Shown here: positions 33,630-38,924 of the stretch, in pieces | Layout of the letters: each line of letters starts with the position of its first letter | Position numbering within the stretch: the first letter of the stretch is position 1 | NCBI GenBank assembly: GCA_905116865.2 | Contig: CAJHNH020000209.1 | Location: 199,213-263,212, forward strand | Length of the DNA: 64,000 bases | Direction of reading: 5' to 3' | From: Candidula unifasciata | Lineage: Eukaryota; Mollusca; Gastropoda; Stylommatophora; Geomitridae | Position numbers and translations under genes: made by a program | The notes under the pieces: generated by a model | What the model was told of the DNA's origin: nothing | Seen by the model: only the letters and a program-made list of their open reading frames with translations | Database searches by the model: none

Positions 33630-36115
33630 GTGTGTGTGTGGTGTGTGTGTGTGTGTGTGTGTGGTGTGTGTGTGTGTTGTGTGGTGTGTGTGTGGTGTGG
33701 TGTGTGTGTGTGTGTGGGTGTGGTGTGGTATGTGTGTGTGTGTGTGTATGTGTGTGTGTGGTGTGTGGTGGTGTGTGTGTGTGTGTGTGTGGTGTGTGTG
33801 GGTGTGTGTGTGTGTGTGTTGTGTGTGTGTGTGTGTGTTGTGTGTGTGGTGTTATATATAAACTGTTTTAAAGCACTTGGGAATGTATCCCAGTTAATGC
33901 TTCACACTATATTTAATGATAACTCACTTTTTTTTTTGTTTATATATTTTAGAGAAATTTTTTTTTTACATAGTTACTTATTTTTAAAAGTTTGATTTTA
34001 TTATTTAAGGATTGGGTGGTTGGGGTGGGGGGGGGGGGGGGGGGGGTGGGGGGGGGTGGTGGGAGGGGGGGGTTACCGGGGCGATAAGTTTAAAATTTTA
34101 TAAATCAAAATCAGGGAGAAGCTGAAGACAAGTGGGCAAGAGGTCGGCAGCCATATAAATATAACATCAAGACATGGATAAACTGGTGTATCAGAGAGTA
34201 TCCAACCATGAGAGACAATTTTAAAGATCCACTGTAGCCAGCTTTCAGCCGTGGAGACGACACCTCATTGATTCTTTTTCTTCTTCTTTTTCTGTGTTCG
34301 CAAACAAGAGGGCATTTGACATGTTTTTGCCAAACCCCACCCACCAATGGGACTCAGAACCCAAAAAGAGAACCTGACTGCTTGACTTTTTGGTATCAAT
34401 GTCTCAATATAGAATAAAATAAGGAATCTTAACAAATATGGCATACCCATCTCCAAATGAACTTGTCTGGAGCATCAACAAATGGGGTCATCGGGCTCAA
34501 CCCTCGAGCTGTCAAGGACAGTGTATGCCCATTTTTTTCTTGAGATCTTGACTGTATGAGCCTTTTTCAAAAGATTTGATGAAATAATTAGTTCTGGTAT
34601 TTCTATCATAAACTACAGATGTAATACATCAGTATTGAAATATACTGCGGCGTGGATGACTTAGATTAGGCGTTGCAAGTCTGACTTGTAATTCCAATGT
34701 ACCGCAATCGAAACCCACTACTGGCTGCGTGGATTTTTACCATGGTATGGGGGCCTCGCAGGTCGACCAAGCCTAAAACTGGTACCAGGATGTGTGTCCT
34801 GAAGAAGTAAAGATGGCCAGCATAATGCTGACCACATTACCCACCTAGTGCCGATTGGTCCGTACAAATATGGGTGCTCTTCCCATATGCCTGATGCGCC
34901 TAAAGGCATGAAAAGGGATTTTTACTTTACTTTTTACTATTTAAATATATCAGTTTACGCACATGTCTAAAAGGTGTGGGCGCCACATGGCTCTGCAGTC
35001 AGCAAGGTTTGGATAAGCTAATCTCTCCCATCTATATCCTGTAATGACAGGCGTACAGCACAGCTTCTACTGTTAGGAATATTTTGTGAAAGACCTCACC
35101 GTCAAGATAAGTGCTTTATTTGTATTCTTGTAAGTAACTGTGTCATTGTCCATTTGTGTCTTGTGCTGATGAAGTCTTTCTAGCCGCAGCGTTCATTTTG
35201 TCATTCGTGAACATGGTATTGTGAAGCTGACAAGTTAAACTTATCATTTGCTTGAACTTGATTTTGTGTGCACATCCATTTAGTCAATTTGGCTTATTTC
35301 CATGCAAACTGTGTTGCATTGGTATGCCGTATTTGGGACAGTCTTGGAGGATGTGATTTGCTGTCTCAAGTGCCAATCCACATTTGCACATGGCTGGTTC
35401 ACCAATCTTAAAATGTCAAAGTCAACTGTGCCCTGTTCTAAAGTGTACAATAATAACTAGCTCTGGTCTGTCCCTAATATGGTAATCGTCCTGAGCCGGT
35501 TTGTGTGGCCTTCTGACTGTTTCCCACTCACCCCCACCCCTCACCCCCAACCCAAAAAAGGGGGCCACAAAACCCACACAATGATCGGACATTCAATAAC
35601 AGTGATTTCTTATTGTCACTGCCATATTGAGTCGCCGTGGCCGAGCGGCTAGACGCTCGCCGCAGATCGGAAGGTCGTGGGTTCGCTCCCTGGTGGAGAC
35701 GGACTTTTCTTCAAAAATGACTTTGGCTCCCAGGTCGACCCAGCCTTGAGTGGGTACCGGGTGCAATCCCGGGAAGTAGAGGCGGCCGGCGTGATGCTGA
35801 CCACATCACCCATCTTGTGCCGTTGGTCTATACAAATATAGGTCTAGCCCTATATGCCCTCTACGCCTAAAGGCGTGGAAAGGGTCCTTTACTTTTTTTT
35901 TTTTTACTGCCATATTTATCATAATATAATTCTTCAAGAAAACTAAAATAACAACACATTAAATTCTTACCTGTAATATTTCTGCATATGCAAAAGTGCC
36001 AAATTGAGTGTATCTCGTACCTCTGCACACTCCACATCTTCACTGAGTTTGAGTAAAAACTCATGAATAAAGGCAGCAGCTTTCTGAAAATCTGGCAAGG
36101 AGTACAACAAACAAG
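6919..36115 (-). CDS. Ankyrin-repeat protein with Pro/Ser- and Lys/Arg-rich tail, multi-exon, 3' end missing
   Basis: Read from right to left, eleven exons join in phase with GT-AG signals: 31681/31582, 29786-29658, 27632-27478, 25009-24794, 23348-23273, 20565-20422, 18659-18463, 16599-16396, 12854-12654, 9031-8587, 7130-6919. From the ATG at 31681 they give about 690 residues with no stop. The first ~330 residues hold about eight or nine ankyrin repeats (GRTAVMYAV, ESTALHRAC, GRASIHWAV, LLTPLMWAC, GRTWMHWSV, GKTVLLVAA, GRTALHVAT, NATAWDYA). The rest is low-complexity Pro/Ser/Gln, an acidic patch and a basic KKKRKKEKR block that could be a nuclear signal. An inversin/ANKRD55-like scaffold is possible, but I do not recognise the orthologue. 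Ankyrin repeats bind proteins; no enzymatic motif is seen. An extra upstream exon at 35971-36115 may belong. Confidence 0.85.
7500..7820. other. No gene recognised
   Basis: AT-rich stretch between the dispersed repeat and the RT fragment. No supported exon or repeat. Confidence 0.4.
7830..8120 (+). pseudogene. Non-LTR reverse transcriptase 3' fragment
   Basis: Reads DKITDIEVLERVGITTVLSM and RLK*LGHARRM, the DKITN.EVLERAG...RRLRWLGHVRRM motif of RT C-termini, with stops. Confidence 0.75.
8167..8450. mobile_element. MITE with 21-bp perfect terminal inverted repeats
   Basis: Starts CTTTATTAATATCCTACCCCA and ends with its exact reverse complement, 284 bp in all. Non-coding, with internal direct repeats of TGCATGCAGTCGTGGGACCT. 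A second copy is at 20888-21204. Confidence 0.85.
8587..9031 (-). CDS. Ankyrin gene exon, Pro/Gln/Ser-rich
   Basis: 445 nt, acceptor TTCTCACCAG, donor GTATGT. Begins GNHFDPVLGNRNNNSLHLNP, then a helical QKLKQKLAQQIEFEDMI segment and a long Pro/Ser/Gln/His-rich tract ending NIQPP. Ends in phase 1, which only the 212-nt exon copies at 7130-6919 or 2269-2058 complete. Confidence 0.92.
9307..9344 (-). repeat. Partial duplicate of the ankyrin exon at 8906-8944
   Basis: CTGATCAAATCCTGAATCATG and CTATTTG repeat part of the exon ~400 bp away with few changes, in the same orientation, directly abutting the RNase H fragment. Too short to code. Confidence 0.75.
9345..9920 (+). pseudogene. RNase H domain fragment of a non-LTR retrotransposon
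   Basis: Reads MTTSNMTMEVMAMTQALMWL (the E of the catalytic set), a disrupted LSDS, then FIFITGYAGVVGNKRADKLA (G-N-x-R-A-D, the final catalytic Asp) and GQPMDHADIVIALREIGR, with several stops. It runs into a GTTA/GTCA microsatellite and faces the 10120 copy tail to tail. Confidence 0.8.
9965..10128. repeat. (GTTA)n(GTCA)n(GTTA)n microsatellite
   Basis: Runs of GTTA on both sides of a longer GTCA block. It forms the shared 3' tail of two oppositely oriented RNase H element fragments. Confidence 0.95.
10120..10740 (-). pseudogene. RNase H domain fragment of non-LTR retrotransposon, best preserved
   Basis: A continuous - strand frame of over 180 residues: MTTSRMTMEVKAVTQAFAWL (catalytic E), VCILSDSMSMI (catalytic D), FVLAYAGVDGNERADRLVGS (final D), GQPMDHADIINSLREMGR, and a terminal LWICPEC finger. 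Sequence upstream to ~10740 continues the RNase H first strand (SAWAFTARSAGRTVKEATGA). No reverse transcriptase attached; 5' truncated. Confidence 0.85.
10930..11215. other. No gene recognised
   Basis: Spacer between the retroelement fragment and a CA/TA-rich tract, with a short AACA-rich run near 10985. Nothing else seen. Confidence 0.4.
11216..11420. repeat. CA/TA-rich microsatellite
   Basis: Mixed CATA, CACA and ATAT runs, degenerate. The reading frames crossing it are an artefact of low complexity. Confidence 0.9.
11846..12618. repeat. 32-bp minisatellite, about 24 copies
   Basis: Unit GACCACAACATATAACCATA plus CATAAACACTGA, 32 bp, with C/A variants (ACAACA against ACCACA) grouped by position. 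All three - strand frames are open because the unit lacks stops on that strand. It lies about 35 bp downstream of the donor of the ankyrin exon at 12654-12854. Confidence 0.97.
12654..12854 (-). CDS. Ankyrin gene exon, acidic then Pro/Arg-rich
   Basis: 201 nt, phase 0 at both ends, acceptor AATTTAG, donor GTATAG. Encodes an acidic patch (EDENDEISVEGMDVSDMEDE) followed by KPRPPPRRRPD, a possible SH3-type ligand. A 32-bp minisatellite starts about 35 bases beyond the donor and a 19-bp minisatellite lies just upstream. Confidence 0.9.
12903..13312. repeat. 19-bp minisatellite, about 20 copies
   Basis: Unit CATTCTTTGAGACAATCTA, with several 24-bp units carrying an extra ATCTA. Upstream neighbour of the ankyrin exon at 12654-12854. 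Confidence 0.95.
13305..13510 (+). pseudogene. Non-LTR reverse transcriptase 3' fragment
   Basis: FGHVMKRRELEFVTAVGKAG and later frameshifted remnants match the FFGHVMR...GRRGRGRPRE segment. It starts exactly at the end of the 19-bp array (CTTTGGTCATGTC). Confidence 0.65.
13525..13745 (+). mobile_element. tRNA-derived SINE (family B)
   Basis: GCAGTGTAGTGGCTAGATAC head, T-rich joint, then CCCAGCCTAAAATGGGCACC, GGGAAGTAAAGGTGGCCAGC. Other family B copies: 13915-14110, 21345-21510, 26220-26580 (-), 28010-28145, 32464-32715, 34645-34930, 35630-35900, 37240-37515, 54742-54960, 60605-60740, 61290-61440 (-), 61905-62108 (-), 62546-62818. Confidence 0.75.
14095..14280 (+). pseudogene. 3' end of RNase H-type non-LTR element
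   Basis: GAATGGCAAGATGGACACAT, GCTACTGGCACCACTTGTG, ACTGAAAATGGGGACAGAGC and AGTGTTGTGATGTCGGTTCT match the 4355-4565 copy. Decayed. It follows a family B SINE. Confidence 0.65.
14368..14565. repeat. Degenerate GGTT/GGCT tandem repeat
   Basis: Irregular TTGGTTGGCTGGTTGCTTGG and GATTAGTTGCTAGTAAGTTG blocks repeat once at about 68 bp and then decay. Confidence 0.85.
14715..15565. repeat. 29-bp minisatellite, about 28 copies
   Basis: Unit TACTGTCAAGTAAAACCATC plus TGAACCTAA, 29 bp in the central copies, decaying at both ends. It begins inside the family F element at 14590. Confidence 0.95.
16000..16230 (+). pseudogene. RNase H domain fragment of non-LTR retrotransposon
   Basis: Reads YWLESLRKSLMTEISLNFVP, GHSGVRGKERVDWLAGRAMV (final catalytic motif G-K-E-R-V-D) and AMDRVDVVNALRKAGRVSD. 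Catalytic E and the first D are missing; truncated at both ends. Confidence 0.75.
16396..16599 (-). CDS. Ankyrin gene exon, Ser/Arg-rich linker
   Basis: 204 nt, phase 0 at both ends, acceptor ATGTTCCAG, donor GTAGGT. Encodes SFGTRSSQSTPVTAPHPPKR and PRSSRILVRRANSLTSVDSY, predicted disordered, with several RxxS basophilic-kinase-like sites. Confidence 0.9.
16785..17045 (+). pseudogene. Non-LTR reverse transcriptase 3' fragment
   Basis: WFDHVTRLASDRAPQRANRY, ARGRPPRRCTAEIETLKITL and the end FQEYITEEED fit the W.GHV.R...RGRP..RW C-terminal motif, with one stop. Confidence 0.65.
17150..17260 (+). pseudogene. Non-LTR reverse transcriptase fragment (thumb start)
   Basis: NFKYLGSVIKIIQWKIEADT then EHRGNQAN, the FKYLGS.I..DG..E.DI..R motif. 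Confidence 0.65.
17740..18005 (+). pseudogene. Non-LTR reverse transcriptase 3' fragment
   Basis: KKLGHMSRLPLYSGLQRALS, NGNRVRG, then RWIDGIS with stops; ends in an AGAAGAAG run. Sister of 16785-17045. Confidence 0.65.
18045..18420 (-). pseudogene. Non-LTR reverse transcriptase 3' fragment
   Basis: The reverse frame reads GKITGRKGRGRPREMIVDGL, RQRHGGISSVELIQNTKNQD, LWRCMSAYASCQGT, nearly the same as 3678-4079. Upstream the matching CLEMANE / WFLRRML part is frameshifted. The 3' end is at 18045. Confidence 0.8.
18463..18659 (-). CDS. Ankyrin gene exon, last repeat and linker
   Basis: Acceptor TATCCTTAG, donor GTAAGT. Encodes ADVNVVDNYNATAWDYARTR, KLHYCQLIIMSHQRQR, then a non-repeat linker ending GVHEDLSKM. 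This closes the ankyrin domain. Confidence 0.94.
18845..19225. repeat. 24-bp minisatellite, about 16 copies
   Basis: Unit GACTAAGGACAATGTTTGGA plus ATCT with point variants (GACAGTG, GACAAAG). Confidence 0.95.
19975..20350 (+). pseudogene. Non-LTR reverse transcriptase 3' fragment
   Basis: RFGHVCRMAENRPPWQAWEA, then VRWEDNIHQSLTDRGLEWN, frameshifted; matches RWFGHV.RM...RPR.RW.D.I. Confidence 0.65.
20422..20565 (-). CDS. Ankyrin gene exon
   Basis: Acceptor TGTTTTAG, donor GTAGCT. Encodes SLHACRVILEIAGEKCIQDQ, then DNQGRTALHVATMGGHGDVV and NFLLEQN. Strong ankyrin consensus (GRTALHVA...GGHGDVVNFLL). Confidence 0.94.
20888..21204. mobile_element. MITE, second copy of the 8167-8450 family
   Basis: Same body (TTTCAGGGGGTGGTAGATAG, then three TGCATGCAGTCGTGGGACCT-like units) with less perfect ends: TATAAGTATCCTACCCCA at the left and GGTTAGGATTTTAATAAAG at the right. 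Confidence 0.85.
21511..21745 (+). mobile_element. tRNA-derived SINE (family C)
   Basis: GTCTCAGTGGCAAAGTGGTC head, GGTCATGAGTTCATTTC as B box, end TGCAATGAGGCCGATCCTCT then TTTAACCTTTA. Other copies at 28264-28510 and about 57045-57250. Confidence 0.7.
21750..22330. other. No gene recognised; short GAA run
   Basis: Mostly unique AT-rich sequence with an (AGA)n run near 22060. No exon supported. Confidence 0.4.
22337..22360. repeat. Poly(G) tract
   Basis: About 20 consecutive G on the + strand, a candidate quadruplex and a likely sequencing-length artefact. It lies in an intron of the ankyrin gene, where the transcript reads poly(C). Confidence 0.9.
22555..23262. repeat. 88-bp tandem repeat, eight copies
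   Basis: Starts (by ACGTTCACATGG) at 22563, 22651, 22741, 22831, 22919, 23007, 23095, 23177. Units of 88-90 bp include TTGCCTCGGATAGAAAGAGT and GCCTGTCAATCTGATCATGC. The array ends about 10 bases from the donor of the ankyrin exon at 23273. Confidence 0.97.
23273..23348 (-). CDS. Ankyrin gene short exon
   Basis: 76 nt, acceptor TTATAAACACAG, donor GTACGT. Encodes TLLTPDSAAIKDKEGKTVLL and VAAEMG, the first helix of an ankyrin repeat completed by the next exon (GSLHACRVILE). An 88-bp tandem repeat begins about 20 bases past the donor. Confidence 0.9.
24200..24368. repeat. 40-bp tandem repeat, four copies
   Basis: Unit CTATGTGTTTTTTGTGGGAG plus CAGCGTGTACTGGGGTTGTG; starts at 24202, 24242, 24282, 24322. 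Confidence 0.95.
24794..25009 (-). CDS. Ankyrin gene exon
   Basis: 216 nt, phase 0 at both ends, acceptor TATCTGTCAG, donor GTGATT. Encodes ILLAHGASVGTRDKDLLTPL, then MWACRMDNIQHFELL and GRTWMHWSVRRSQPLECLQ. A CAG/CAA-rich stretch lies immediately upstream of it in transcription. Confidence 0.94.
25020..25290. repeat. Degenerate CAG/CAA/AAT-rich tract
   Basis: ACAGCAGCA, AATAACAGCAGCAATA and related triplet-like runs. Adjacent to the ankyrin exon acceptor at 25010, where the transcript reads pyrimidine- and GTT-rich. Confidence 0.8.
25310..25725 (-). pseudogene. Non-LTR reverse transcriptase 3' fragment
   Basis: The reverse frame reads MWFYRRMLRIPWTAKKSNQE, RRRQSSFFGHVMRRGKIEHL, and a second frame AWHGGVSAHELI, LWRGMIAHASRQGT. 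A partial copy of the same family ends at 38370-38540. Confidence 0.8.
25730..26215. other. No gene recognised
   Basis: Intronic sequence of the ankyrin gene. An RT-like piece may continue at its left edge; otherwise nothing supported. Confidence 0.35.
26220..26580 (-). mobile_element. SINE (family B), reverse, partly rearranged
   Basis: Begins AAGGACCCTTTCCCACGCCT (reverse of the 3' end AGGCGTGGAAAGGGTCC), then GGGTGATGTGGTCAAC and the head reversed as CATCTAGCCACTACACCAC. Confidence 0.75.
26784..26995 (+). mobile_element. SINE (family A)
   Basis: GGGGTTCGATCCCAGCTCC, then AGCAATGGCAAACTA, AGAAAAACCACA and TGCTGTAAAGGATAGGCAACTGAC. The A-box half is truncated. Confidence 0.75.
27160..27415 (-). 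pseudogene. Non-LTR reverse transcriptase 3' fragment
   Basis: The reverse frame reads RANRLKWLGHIERMLDDIEE, GMNGRRPRGRPRRRWRDNIQ, LQTLGFINWKEKAGDI and ends EPEGLGMLKKKKKK with an A-rich GAA tail. Same family as 61535-61870. Confidence 0.85.
27478..27632 (-). CDS. Ankyrin gene exon
   Basis: Acceptor TTTCAACAG, donor GTATTG. Encodes DESTALHRACHDANHVALKM and then GRASIHWAVTTQSTECLQ, two ankyrin repeats. Phase 2 in, phase 0 out. Confidence 0.92.
27920..27966. repeat. (GT)n microsatellite
   Basis: About 22 GT units. Confidence 0.95.
28490..29065. repeat. 56-bp tandem array derived from SINE family C 3' end, about ten copies
   Basis: Unit CTTTAGCTTTAGTCTCCGTT, AGTGCTCATCTCCTCCACCA, then GACCAGTCAGGTAGAC. 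The first unit is fused to the 3' end of the family C SINE at 28264 (GGCTTTAACCTTTAGCTTTA), so the array grew from the element's tail. Confidence 0.95.
29530..29640. repeat. (CT)n-rich tract
   Basis: CTCACTCTCTTTCTCACCCT and (TC)n runs, just beyond the donor of the ankyrin exon at 29658. Confidence 0.9.
29658..29786 (-). CDS. Ankyrin gene exon
   Basis: Acceptor TTTAACAG. Encodes DASSVDCIDGIGRTAVMYAV and FLLEHRADVNAQAH, a textbook ankyrin repeat. The donor is GTTGGT. A competing GTAAAA four bases on would create a stop at the next junction, so the weaker donor is the usable one. Confidence 0.9.
29820..30045 (+). pseudogene. Non-LTR reverse transcriptase 3' fragment with GAT tail
   Basis: VMRKMKLENML, TTGKVCGRRDRGIQCEKILY with frameshifts, then GATGATGATGAT at about 30032. 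It matches the 25310-25725 family in the opposite direction. Confidence 0.65.
30350..30700 (-). pseudogene. RNase H domain fragment of non-LTR retrotransposon
   Basis: The reverse strand reads ILWIFFLGYAGVVGNELADR then LAGSAPLGG (final catalytic Asp), with a decayed upstream part to 30690. Its 5' half is the inverted partner of 31031-31125. Confidence 0.7.
30595..31125. repeat. Inverted repeat of ~95-bp arms around a poly(G) tract
   Basis: Arms 30595-30687 and 31031-31125: ATGCCTCCTTAGGTCGCTGG on one side is the reverse complement of CCAGCGACCTAAGGAGGCAT on the other. The interior starts with about 26 G (30686-30711). Two RNase H elements placed head to head explain it. Confidence 0.85.
31031..31370 (+). 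pseudogene. RNase H-type element 3' fragment
   Basis: After the inverted arm the frame continues HSLVRVMQRGVMRGSGRCSR and SATGTTGIGTLCWLLKMGTE, then YCDVGS. Internally deleted relative to 53215-53560. Confidence 0.65.
31582..31714 (-). CDS. Ankyrin gene exon (first with assured frame)
   Basis: Acceptor TTTTTCCTAG, donor GTAAGTG. Contains ATG at 31681: MSLVDSVHFVVLPPIIEAAK and the start of the first ankyrin repeat (NGDVGLLHDIIQEG). If the ATG is the true start, the 33 nt before it are 5' UTR. If not, the frame is open back to the acceptor. Confidence 0.85.
31720..32275 (-). pseudogene. Non-LTR reverse transcriptase 3' fragment
   Basis: The reverse frame reads SERKARGRPRKRWINGVVET, CKKMNKSITQATREAHDKYK; further upstream FREKIGIRPCLDYTDRQRMK and CQTWTMNRVLEQKITTCAMR (RT palm-to-thumb) in other frames. 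Confidence 0.8.
32464..32715 (+). mobile_element. SINE (family B)
   Basis: GTCGCCGTGGTGTAGCAGCT head, GATCGTGAGTTTGGGTCC, then GGACTTTTTTT and the body ending GGAAAAAGGTCCTTTACTTT. Confidence 0.85.
32960..33852. repeat. Very long (GT)n microsatellite, ~890 bp
   Basis: Nearly pure GT interrupted by GG or TT steps. Open frames of over 300 codons alternating Val and Cys are an artefact. Length in the assembly is probably approximate. Confidence 0.98.
34020..34077. repeat. G-rich tract
   Basis: GGGGTGGGGGGGGGGGGGGG and similar, interrupted by T and A. Confidence 0.9.
34645..34930 (+). mobile_element. SINE (family B), diverged head
   Basis: Body CAGGTCGACCAAGCCTAAAA, GAAGTAAAGATGGCCAGCAT, ACCACATTACCCACCTAGTG, end CCTAAAGGCATGAAAAGG. 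Confidence 0.75.
35630..35900 (+). mobile_element. SINE (family B), best-preserved copy
   Basis: Head GTCGCCGTGGCCGAGCGGCT, AGACGCTCGCC, then GGTCGTGGGTTCGCTCCC: A and B boxes of a tRNA-like promoter. Then T-rich joint, GACCCAGCCTTGAGTGGGTA, ACCACATCACCCATCTTGTG and the 3' end AGGCGTGGAAAGGGTCCTTT. It ends about 75 bp from the candidate exon donor at 35970. Confidence 0.9.
35971..36115 (-). CDS. Candidate upstream exon, helical segment, phase-unresolved
   Basis: 145 nt between a TTTTTTAG acceptor and a perfect GTAAGA donor on the - strand. One frame is fully open and reads CLLYSLPDFQKAAAFIHEFL and onward to NLALLHMQKYY, an amphipathic helical pattern. It ends in phase 2, while the next recognised exon (31714-31582) starts in phase 0, so joining them directly gives a stop at once. 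Either a small exon between 31.7 and 36 kb was missed, or this is 5' UTR or another gene's exon. Confidence 0.5.
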
Positions 36116-36119
36116 CTAA

Positions 36120-36350
36120 AAAATATTGAAACAATATTTACAATTTATAAATTTCAACAAAGATAATATAATCAACTGTCCTTTATGGTTCTGTAACTTT
36201 GTACAACTAAACAAGATAAAGCCTTATTGCAAACTTTTAAGAACAGAGTCTTGTCATGAATCTTTAGACCCAACAAAAATGAAAATGAACAAAACATAAC
36301 CGTTAACCTGTTAGATAGGTGAGGTGTGGTTGAAGCACTAACACACAAAA
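36120..36350. other. No gene recognised
   Basis: AT-rich intronic or intergenic sequence upstream (in - sense) of the exon at 35971. Nothing supported. Confidence 0.4.
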
Positions 36351-36354
36351 CCCG

Positions 36355-36575
36355 CCATCAGTATCTTTCTTCTGCTTTTTGAATAAGTGTGTGATAACTC
36401 AGTCCAGTCCATTTCTTGATAATGTCATTCCAGTTTTCTTTTTTCTCCTCTTCTTCGACTACTCCCAGTGTTTCTTGAGGTACAGCCTTCGCAATCGAAA
36501 GGTGTCTCACAACGTGCCCAAATCTACCTAGTTTGCGACATCTGACCACTGCCAAGAGAGGCTCCTGATGTCCTG
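36355..36575 (-). pseudogene. Non-LTR reverse transcriptase 3' fragment
   Basis: The reverse frame reads RKLGRFGHVVRHLSIAKAVP, QETLGVVEEEEKKENWNDII, KKWTGLSYHTLIQKAEER, the KEWTG.S... end of RTE-type ORFs. Confidence 0.75.
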
Positions 36576-37239
36576 CTAATTTATTTATTTTGTCTTTGAC
36601 ATTCTGTTAGTTTTATATTCTAAAAAACTAATCCGTAAAATTTGTCTATAGCAGTTACATTCAAAAGCCTGAAAAAGGAAAAAACTGCCATGTGTTGAAT
36701 ACTCTGAGAATCCTTTCAAAAGATGTTTCAAAATAATTAAATAAACTGTTGCTGTGACAGTCTGTCCCTCTGGAATTAGAATGTTATCACGCTGGAACCC
36801 GCAATGCTGACAACAAGACAAACCAAAAATAACTTGGAGAACAGAATTAGAGACAATGGTTAATACAAGGACATGGAGTGAACTGTGCAGGATGGCAGTG
36901 GATTGGACGGTTAGGAACATGCTAGTTTTAGTTTAAGGACTATGCACCACTGAGGAATAGGCACCAGAAGATATAAGAACTAAACCTACTACAGTACCTG
37001 ATGAGAACTCACCAGTGATCCAGGAAGTGGTTCTTCTTATCAGCAATTCCTGTTATCCAAATAAGAGTTTAATCAAGAAAAATTGCAGAAGATTAGAAAA
37101 AATTGCTCTTCACAACAGAAATATGTCACATCCAAGATTGTCTTAAGCAGTCTGCATTGTATAAGATTTCCAGGTAGAGTAACAAACAGAAATTGTGAAT
37201 ACACATTTATATTTCTACAAGTGCACAGTGTAGTTCAGG

Positions 37240-37515
37240 GAGCTGCCGCGGTGTAGTGGTTAAACACTCACCTCAGGCATGAAGGTTGTAGGTTCTTGGG
37301 AATGGATTTTTGATGAAAATAACTTTGGCACCTTAGTCGAACCAGGGTAAAATGGTCACTAGGCAAATTCTTTGAAAGTAAAAGCGGCCAGTGTGGTGTT
37401 ATCCACATCAACCACTGACTGCTGATTGGTCTAAAATACAGATCAAGCATTATTCTTCTTTTAGCATTATAGATCCAGTACACCTAATGGCGTTAAAAAG
37501 GGTCCTTTACTTCGC
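37240..37515 (+). mobile_element. SINE (family B)
   Basis: GAGCTGCCGCGGTGTAGTGG head through AAGTAAAAGCGGCCAGTGTG to the end ACACCTAATGGCGTTAAAAA. Confidence 0.8.
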
Positions 37516-37859
37516 AGTGTAGCTGCCAAAAGTCGTCCTCATGTGGGATGCAAGCTTTTGTTATTTAAAGCCCCAACCTGGCTTTTGCCGGGGGCCATAA
37601 ACATAGCCAGACCATGAATATGGCATAACAGCTGAAAGGGATTTCTGGGGCCTCTCCACGGGTGATCCTCATCCGCATGGTGGCACTTTGTGTCACCATG
37701 GTTTATCGCTTGTGTAATGTCCTGGTGGAGTACAACAAGAGTCAAAGAAAGAGAGAGACAGTGTAGCTCAAATACGGCTCACATACAAGTATAAGGATGG
37801 ACAGATGGAATAACGGAGGTCATGAATACCAGCACTGTGTAGATTTTATTATCATGATA

Positions 37860-38006
37860 TTAACACTTTGAGTCCCAAAGAACGCATCATACATTCATAG
37901 ATTCCTACTTAGAAGCCCAATGAACGCATGATATGCCAATTTTACGTCTCTCTTGACTACCCCTTGGGCCTGTGATGCTAAACCCGCTGGGACTCAAAGC
38001 GTTTAA
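37860..38006. mobile_element. piggyBac-like MITE
   Basis: TTAA at both ends, inner ends CACTTTGAGTCCCA and TGGGACTCAAAGCG as inverted repeats, about 140 bp, no coding capacity. TTAA target and C-rich ...CTTTG start are features of piggyBac elements; assignment is inference. Confidence 0.65.
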
Positions 38007-38018
38007 AAGTATGTGTCG

Positions 38019-38370
38019 AAATTCTTTCCTGCTTATTTCCATAAGTACATTTACAACTTTTCTATAAGTGACGTGAACTATAACTCGCCTGTCATTTTTT
38101 ATTTAATCGTACTCTCTTCTCTCTCTCCTTCTCTTCTGTATCCCTATCCATATATTTTATCTTGTTTATCAGGTGCCTTGACTACCCCCTCTGTGATGCT
38201 CTCTCTCAAAGCTTCTCTTCATATGTTTATTCCTGCTTATTTCCATAAGTATTTACAATATAGTTACGTGAACTATAAGTTACTCGCCTGTCATATTTTT
38301 ATTTATCGTACTCTCTCTCTCTCTCCTTCTCTTCATTTATCCCCTATCCTATTTAATATATTATATCTTG
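38019..38370. repeat. Two-copy ~190-bp tandem repeat, TC-rich
   Basis: TTCCTGCTTATTTCCATAAG, GTGAACTATAA and CGTACTCTCT...CTCTCC occur in both halves (38019 and 38227), followed by a 3' RT fragment (38370-38540, reverse). Confidence 0.85.
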
Positions 38371-38540
38371 TGATATCATTAGGTGCCTTGTCGACTGGCA
38401 TGGGTGTTCATGTCTATCCACAATCTGCGATCTCCTGCAGCATGTATCAGTTCGTGTGCCGACACACCTCCATGCCATGCAACAAGACTGTCAAGCATCT
38501 TCTCTCGTTGTCTTCCTCTGTCTCTCCTTCAACAGATCTT
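38370..38540 (-). pseudogene. Non-LTR reverse transcriptase 3' end
   Basis: Matches the 3' end of the copy at 25310-25725 over ATCTGCGATCTCCTGCAGCA, TGTGCCGACACACCTCCATG and CAAGACTGTCAAGCATCTTC. Only the last ~55 codons remain. Confidence 0.75.
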
Positions 38541-38924
38541 GTGATATATTGTTGAATATTTCCTTGTTGTTCGCTAGAGCTATCATTGGTCCACACATTT
38601 AACTGTAAGTCATTTGGGGTGTTTGTTTAGTGTACTTTTTAAATAAATTAACGTATATTTTATTTAATTAATATTATTAAATTATGCTTCTGTCTGACAG
38701 AACAGTTCCTGTCCATTACGGTTTCCATAGCAACAGTTGAAATATGATCAAACAGTGACAATGCAGGTATATTAACTGTACTCTTTGTTTAAAATACAAA
38801 ACTGAGACAGGCAAAGTTGTAAGAGAAAAGTATAATATCTGCGAAGAAGGGATCTGGCATTCAGAAACTCATCAAAATCGTCCTAAAAGTAATGGGCCTT
38901 GGCGTCAAATAAACAAATATGGCG

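Noticed and set aside
32876..33995. Three overlapping open frames of 300+ codons, Val/Cys alternating
   Set aside because: Pure consequence of (GT)n without stop codons; no start context, no splice partner, no protein complexity.
35636..35695. tRNA gene
   Set aside because: A and B boxes are present but the cloverleaf is not complete and the sequence continues into a body shared by over ten dispersed copies: SINE head.
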